This document shows, piece after piece, positions 60,351 through 64,000 of a DNA stretch of 64,000 bases. The stretch lies in NCBI RefSeq assembly GCF_048595755.1, contig NZ_CP184360.1, positions 1,550,001 to 1,614,000 on the forward strand. The letters run 5' to 3'. The translations under genes were made by a program, and so were the position numbers. Source of the DNA: Luteococcus sp048595755 (GTDB lineage Bacteria; Actinomycetota; Actinomycetes; Propionibacteriales; Propionibacteriaceae). Position 1 is the first letter of the stretch. The number at the start of each line of letters is the position of its first letter. Under the pieces are notes generated by a model. The model had not been told where the DNA came from and made no database searches. It saw nothing but the letters and a program-made list of their open reading frames with translations.

Positions 60351-60425
60351 TGCGCCAGCATAAGGGGAGTGCGCCAGCATGGGGGGAGCGCGCTGGCGCA
60401 GGGGGGTGCGCCGGCATGGGGACGG
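60351..60425. repeat. 18-19 bp tandem repeat upstream of mutY, four units
   Basis: Units TGCGCCAGCATAAGGGGAG, TGCGCCAGCATGGGGGGAG, CGCGCTGGCGCAGGGGGG and TGCGCCGGCATGGGGACGG follow each other directly, in the mutY 5' leader. Confidence 0.82.
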
Positions 60426-60494
60426 CTCGACTTCCTTGTGGGAGGACGAATCCAGTGTCCGGCGTGGTGGTGGTCCTTTGGCGGCCGCGCCTCC

Positions 60495-60500
60495 TACCAT
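60495..60500 (+). promoter_or_regulatory. -10 hexamer for a leaderless start at 60507
   Basis: TACCAT followed by six bases and ATG; no Shine-Dalgarno. Confidence 0.5.
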
Positions 60501-60506
60501 CTAGGC

Positions 60507-61205
60507 ATGAACTCGGTGATCCGCCCCACTGGCCCGGAATCGGAGAACACCTACTGGATCAGGCGCGGAATCGTCCTGGCGGCCGCCCTGGTCTCGCTGG
60601 CGCTGATCTGGTGGGTGCTGGCGGGTCTGTTCGGCGGCGGCGACGAGGGGCCCGTCAGTGCCACGCCCAAGAACCCAGCCTCCTTGGCCGGCCCCGGGGC
60701 CACACCGTCGCAGAGCGACACGCCCTCGGCCAGCGCCTCGTCGACGCCCAGTGCTTCCGCCACCCCCAGCGCGTCCGCGACACCCAGCGTCACCCCAACG
60801 CCCACACCGAGTCGTCCCACGACCTGTTCGGCCTCCGACCTGAAGCTTTCGGTGCAGGGCGAGCAGCAGCAGAAGGTTGGCGGTGCCGCGAAGCTGTCGA
60901 TCGGCATCACCAACACCGGCCAGTCCGACTGCCAGCTCGACCTGGCGCGGACCCCGATCAGCGTGGAGGTCACCTCGGGTGCCGATCGCATCTGGACCAC
61001 CGCGCACTGCCCGGCCTGGGCGCCCAAGGGGAAGACCACCCTTGGGGCGGGCAAGCAGTGGGGTGCCTCGGCCACCTGGCCGGTCAAACGTTCTGCCAAG
61101 GACTGCACGCTGCGTGACGACGTACTGCGGCCCGGCACCTACCGGGCCACCGCCGGCCTGGACGGTAGCGCCAGTGACACCTTGGTGATCAACCTGCGCG
61201 GCTGA
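60507..61205 (+). CDS. Membrane-anchored protein with Ser/Thr/Pro linker and beta domain
   Basis: 232 residues. One N-terminal membrane helix (GIVLAAALVSLALIWWVLAG) is followed by a 45-residue Ser/Ala/Thr/Pro-rich spacer, then an extracellular beta-sandwich-like domain with paired Cys (TTCSASDLKL, GQSDCQLDL, HCPAWAPKG, SAKDCTLRD), resembling DUF4232-type domains. Function unknown; the spacer is a typical cell-wall tether. Confidence 0.75.
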   Translation: MNSVIRPTGPESENTYWIRRGIVLAAALVSLALIWWVLAGLFGGGDEGPVSATPKNPASLAGPGATPSQSDTPSASASSTPSASATPSASATPSVTPTPTPSRPTTCSASDLKLSVQGEQQQKVGGAAKLSIGITNTGQSDCQLDLARTPISVEVTSGADRIWTTAHCPAWAPKGKTTLGAGKQWGASATWPVKRSAKDCTLRDDVLRPGTYRATAGLDGSASDTLVINLRG

Positions 61206-61222
61206 CCCTCGTCGGTGTCTGG

Positions 61223-61265
61223 TTCAGAAGGAACCTGTTCAGAAGGAACCTGTTCAGAAGGAACC
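61223..61265. repeat. 15-bp tandem repeat, three units, over the permease stop
   Basis: TTCAGAAGGAACCTG occurs twice exactly and a third time truncated to 13 bp; the third contains the minus-strand stop TGA of the GntP-family gene. Confidence 0.9.
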
Positions 61266-62681
61266 AAGCGTCAGCGCGATCGGGATCAGGGCGATCACGG
61301 TGAGCACCGGGATCACCAGGGTCACCACGAAGACGTCCCGGTAGGACTCGCGGTGGGTGAGACCACACACCAGCAGCAGGGTGATGACGGCCCCGTTGTG
61401 GGGCATGGAGTCCAGACCACCGGAGGCCATGGCCGTGATGCGGTGCATCGCCTCGAGGCCGATGCCCTGCTCCAGGGCCATTCGCTTGAAGTCCTCACCC
61501 AGGGCATTCATCGCGATCGTCATGCCACCCGATGCCGATCCGGTGATTCCCGAGATCACCGACGTGGCCACGGCGGAGGCCACCAGCGCATTCCCGCTCA
61601 CCTCGATGATGCCGTCACGGATCAGTGCGAAGGCCGCCACGCCCGCGATCACGGCGCCGTAGCCCACCTCGGAGGCGGTGGACAGGATGGGAACGAAGGC
61701 ATTCTTGACGCTGTCGCCCATCACCTGGGCCATCAGTGCCAGGTTGCCGATGTTCAACAGCAACACCGACAGCACCGAGGCCAGCATGGCCACCAGGGCT
61801 GCCCAGATGGCGATGCGGTTGCCCAGCGTCGCGCCCTTGTACGGCTCCTCGGCCAGGAAGTCCCAGTTCATGCTGGGCAGCACCCACATGGTGAAGACCA
61901 GGTTGACCAGGAACATCACCGCCAGGGGGATGAAGGCCAGCCCGGGATGTGCGGGGGTGAGCAGGGCCTTGGCCGATTCCCCGCCCGGTGCAGCCCCGCC
62001 GGCGGTGGCGCCGCCTCGGGCGTCGGCCTGCGTCGGGGTCTGGAAGTGCTCACCGGCGCTGGCCAGCTGGCGACGACGAAAGCCCAGGTAGGCGAGGGAA
62101 CCGAAGAGCATGACGGCGCCACCCAGCAGGCCCAGGCCGGGGGCGGCGAAGGCACTGGTCTCGAAGGCATTGCCCGGAATGATGTTCTGGATCTGGGGGC
62201 TTCCCGGCAGCGCGGTCATGGTGAAGGTCAGGCTGCCCACCGCGATGGTGGAGGGCATCAGCCGTCGCGGAATGTCGGCGGCCCGGAAGAGCTCGAGCCC
62301 CAGCGGGAACATCACGAAGACCACCACGAAGGTGGAGATCCCGCCGTAGGTGAGCAGCCCGGAGGTGAGGGCGGTGGCTGCCAGCGCGTGCTTGGCGCCA
62401 AAGGCCCGCGCCAGCACCTCGGCAATGGCGCGTGAATAGCCCGCGGCCGTCATCAGGCCACCAAAGATGGCCCCGGTGGCGAACAGGGGAAAATAGTTGC
62501 GCACGAAGTTGCCCAGTGCCGGCATGAAGATCTCGGTGTAGCCGGGCAGTAGGGGTGCGCCCGACATGGACATGGCGAAGAAGGCGCAGATGGGCGCCGC
62601 CAGCACCACCGAGACGCCGCGGTAGGCCAGTGCGATGAGCACCAGCAGGGAAACGATGATGCCGACGAGACCGAGGATCAC
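61254..62681 (-). CDS. GntP-family organic acid permease
   Basis: 475 residues, about 12-14 helices. YGGISTFVVVFVMFPLGLEL, ALPGSPQIQNIIPG and GLDSMPHNGAVITLLLVCGL are signatures of GntP-family proton symporters for gluconate and related hydroxy acids. GTG overlaps the stop of the dehydrogenase gene (GTGA), so the two are one operon. The pairing suggests uptake of a hydroxy acid that the dehydrogenase oxidises. Confidence 0.9.
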   Translation of the reverse strand: MILGLVGIIVSLLVLIALAYRGVSVVLAAPICAFFAMSMSGAPLLPGYTEIFMPALGNFVRNYFPLFATGAIFGGLMTAAGYSRAIAEVLARAFGAKHALAATALTSGLLTYGGISTFVVVFVMFPLGLELFRAADIPRRLMPSTIAVGSLTFTMTALPGSPQIQNIIPGNAFETSAFAAPGLGLLGGAVMLFGSLAYLGFRRRQLASAGEHFQTPTQADARGGATAGGAAPGGESAKALLTPAHPGLAFIPLAVMFLVNLVFTMWVLPSMNWDFLAEEPYKGATLGNRIAIWAALVAMLASVLSVLLLNIGNLALMAQVMGDSVKNAFVPILSTASEVGYGAVIAGVAAFALIRDGIIEVSGNALVASAVATSVISGITGSASGGMTIAMNALGEDFKRMALEQGIGLEAMHRITAMASGGLDSMPHNGAVITLLLVCGLTHRESYRDVFVVTLVIPVLTVIALIPIALTLGSF

Positions 62682-63601
62682 GACTGGCCCATTCCTTCTC
62701 GGCCGTCGGTCTGAGCCGTCGGGAGGGTCTGGTCGATGGTGCGCACCAGCACGGAGCAGTCGAGCTGGCCGTGACCGGCCTGGCTGAGGGCCTCCATCGA
62801 GGCCGCCACCGACTCCGCGTGCGGCAGGGGAGTGTTGGTGGATCGGCCGGCATTGAGTGCCAATCCCAGGTCCTTCTTGATCAGGTCCACTGAGAAGCCC
62901 CCGGCGAAGTCGCGGTTCACCGCGGCGGTCTCGACCACTCCGGCAACCGGGTACCAGGTACGTAGAGCCCAGCTGTCGCCCGAGGAGACGCTTGCCAGCT
63001 GCTGGAACTGGCTGCTGTCCAGGCCCAGCCGCTCGGCCAGCACCGCCCCTTCGCAGGTGCCCGCCAAGCTGATCCCCAGCATCATGTTGTTGACGATCTT
63101 GGCGGCCTGCCCCAAGCCGGGACGGCCCAGGTGGAAGATGCGCCCGGCCAAGACCTCGATGACCTCGACGAAATCGGCCGACTCGTCCTCGGTGCAGCCA
63201 AGCATGAAGGTCAGCGTGCCCGCGGCGGCCCCGGAGATCCCGCCGGAGACCGGAGCGTCGACGAAGCGGCGTCCGGTGCCCGTCACCAGCGTGTGGTTGG
63301 TCACCGCGTCCTCGATGTCGGTGGTGGAGCTGTCGACGAAGATCGCATCGGCGGGGGAGGCGTCCAGCACCCCGTCCTCGAGCACCTGGCGCACCAAGGT
63401 CCCATTCGGCAGCATCAGGAAGACCAGTTCGGCCTGCTCGACGGCCTCAGCAGCCGATGCCGTCGTCCTCACCCCGGCCTGCTCCGCAGCCTCCCGTGCC
63501 GCGGGGGACAGGTCGAAGCCGGTGACCTCGTGACCGGCTTCGACGAGACGTCCTGACATGGGTGCGCCCATGTTTCCGAGTCCGATCCATGCAATGCGCA
63601 T
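62678..63601 (-). CDS. Beta-hydroxyacid dehydrogenase (3-hydroxyisobutyrate dehydrogenase family)
   Basis: 307 residues. Rossmann motif AWIGLGNMGAPMSGRL at the N terminus, substrate motif FVDAPVSGGISGA and catalytic Lys in GLGQAAKIVNNMML. NAD(P)-dependent oxidation of a small hydroxy acid such as L-threonate, glycerate or 3-hydroxyisobutyrate. ATG at 63601 follows GGAGGG by eight bases. Operon with the GntP permease; divergent LysR gene upstream. Confidence 0.92.
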   Translation of the reverse strand: MRIAWIGLGNMGAPMSGRLVEAGHEVTGFDLSPAAREAAEQAGVRTTASAAEAVEQAELVFLMLPNGTLVRQVLEDGVLDASPADAIFVDSSTTDIEDAVTNHTLVTGTGRRFVDAPVSGGISGAAAGTLTFMLGCTEDESADFVEVIEVLAGRIFHLGRPGLGQAAKIVNNMMLGISLAGTCEGAVLAERLGLDSSQFQQLASVSSGDSWALRTWYPVAGVVETAAVNRDFAGGFSVDLIKKDLGLALNAGRSTNTPLPHAESVAASMEALSQAGHGQLDCSVLVRTIDQTLPTAQTDGREGMGQS

Positions 63602-63694
63602 TGCTGCAGCCCTCCGTTGGGTGTTGGCAGACGATTGCGAGCCATGCTGCGCCGTGGCGGAGGGTGCTGGCAATGGACAAAGTCGCCACCCCGT

Positions 63695-63710
63695 TGTGCA
63701 CGAATGCACA
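63695..63710. promoter_or_regulatory. Candidate LysR operator
   Basis: TGTGCA-CGAA-TGCACA, a perfect 6-4-6 dyad, lies in the divergent gap between the dehydrogenase operon and the LysR gene. Confidence 0.6.
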
Positions 63711-63729
63711 GTTGGAGAGAATCCGGGGC

Positions 63730-64000
63730 ATGAGGGCCGACGATCTGGTGATCCTGCTGGAGGTGGCGCGGGCGGGAACGCTGAGCGGCGCCGCCAAGGT
63801 GCTTGGCCTCAACCACACCACGGTTGCGCGCCGCCTGCACCAGCTGGAACGCGACGTGGGGGCGGCCGTGCTCAGCAGCGGAGCCAACGGCACCTACCTC
63901 ACCGAGCGGGGCAGGGCCCTGCTCAAGTCGGCCGAACAGATCGAGCGGTCACTGGCCGAGGCGAGCTCCAGCGGCGACCCGGAAGACCTGACTGGCCTGG
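63730..64000 (+). CDS. LysR-family regulator (3' end outside window)
   Basis: Only the first 90 residues are present. The helix-turn-helix GTLSGAAKVLGLNHTTVARR and LHQLERDVGAAVLS is LysR-type. Divergent from the dehydrogenase/GntP operon, which it probably controls. GGAGAG stands before the ATG at 63730. Confidence 0.88.
   Translation, partial: MRADDLVILLEVARAGTLSGAAKVLGLNHTTVARRLHQLERDVGAAVLSSGANGTYLTERGRALLKSAEQIERSLAEASSSGDPEDLTGL

Overview
The window is a very GC-rich actinobacterial chromosome segment with 59 protein genes packed on both strands, many overlapping by 1-11 bases. Lsr2, ClpC, the tilS-hpt-ftsH-folEPBK block, leaderless promoters and actinobacterial families (DUF3180, fused ECF ATPase, YkoE) point to Actinomycetota. 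A PTS-based trehalose system and the gene order suggest Propionibacteriales (Propionibacteriaceae-like); the genus is an inference only. No rRNA, tRNA, CRISPR array, transposase or prophage gene was seen.

Region 1 (1-14 kb) is sugar and small-molecule metabolism: a truncated 2-hydroxyacid dehydrogenase divergent from a LysR regulator, an alpha/beta hydrolase, a HAD phosphatase, a trehalose operon (treC plus a PTS permease with the unusual domain order IIA-IIB-IIC), a DUF2382 protein, a two-component system, a ROK glucokinase, a Gfo/Idh oxidoreductase and an alpha/beta-hydrolase whose nucleophile Ser is replaced by Gly. Positions 14.3-14.88 kb carry no ordinary gene. They hold a cluster of interspersed repeats and then a strongly structured RNA candidate: a promoter, a 12-codon ORF with a strong Shine-Dalgarno, two mutually exclusive stems and a three-way junction. 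A secreted subtilase follows.

Region 2 (17.7-31 kb) holds an amine oxidase, a small nuclease gene (winged helix plus DUF559/Vsr-like) bracketed by two copies of a near-perfect 70-bp palindrome, a TetR/MFS efflux pair, and a five-gene translationally coupled operon of three glycosyltransferases, an ABC exporter and a protein with two fused kinase-like domains. A third palindrome copy ends this operon.

Region 3 (31-52 kb) is mostly housekeeping: a beta-lactamase-like lipoprotein, SixA phosphatase, TRM11-like methyltransferase, paired CrcB fluoride channels, pyrophosphatase, DacB, TilS, Hpt, FtsH, a P450 inserted before folE-folP-folB-folK-DUF3180, an orphan NuoD-like protein lacking both quinone-site residues, Lsr2 and ClpC.

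Region 4 (49.9-64 kb) holds a secreted CAP/FG-GAP protein, a degenerate phosphotransferase, a rhomboid protease, an MFS pump, a TPP-riboswitch-controlled YkoEDC thiamine-precursor uptake operon with two P-loop kinases downstream, MutY, a secreted or anchored Ser/Thr/Pro-rich protein and a LysR/dehydrogenase/GntP set.

Two genome-wide habits are visible. About ten genes have a -10-like TANNNT hexamer 5-7 bases before the start codon (leaderless transcription). Short tandem repeats of 12-26 bp recur at gene ends, several of them duplicating the stop codon region.
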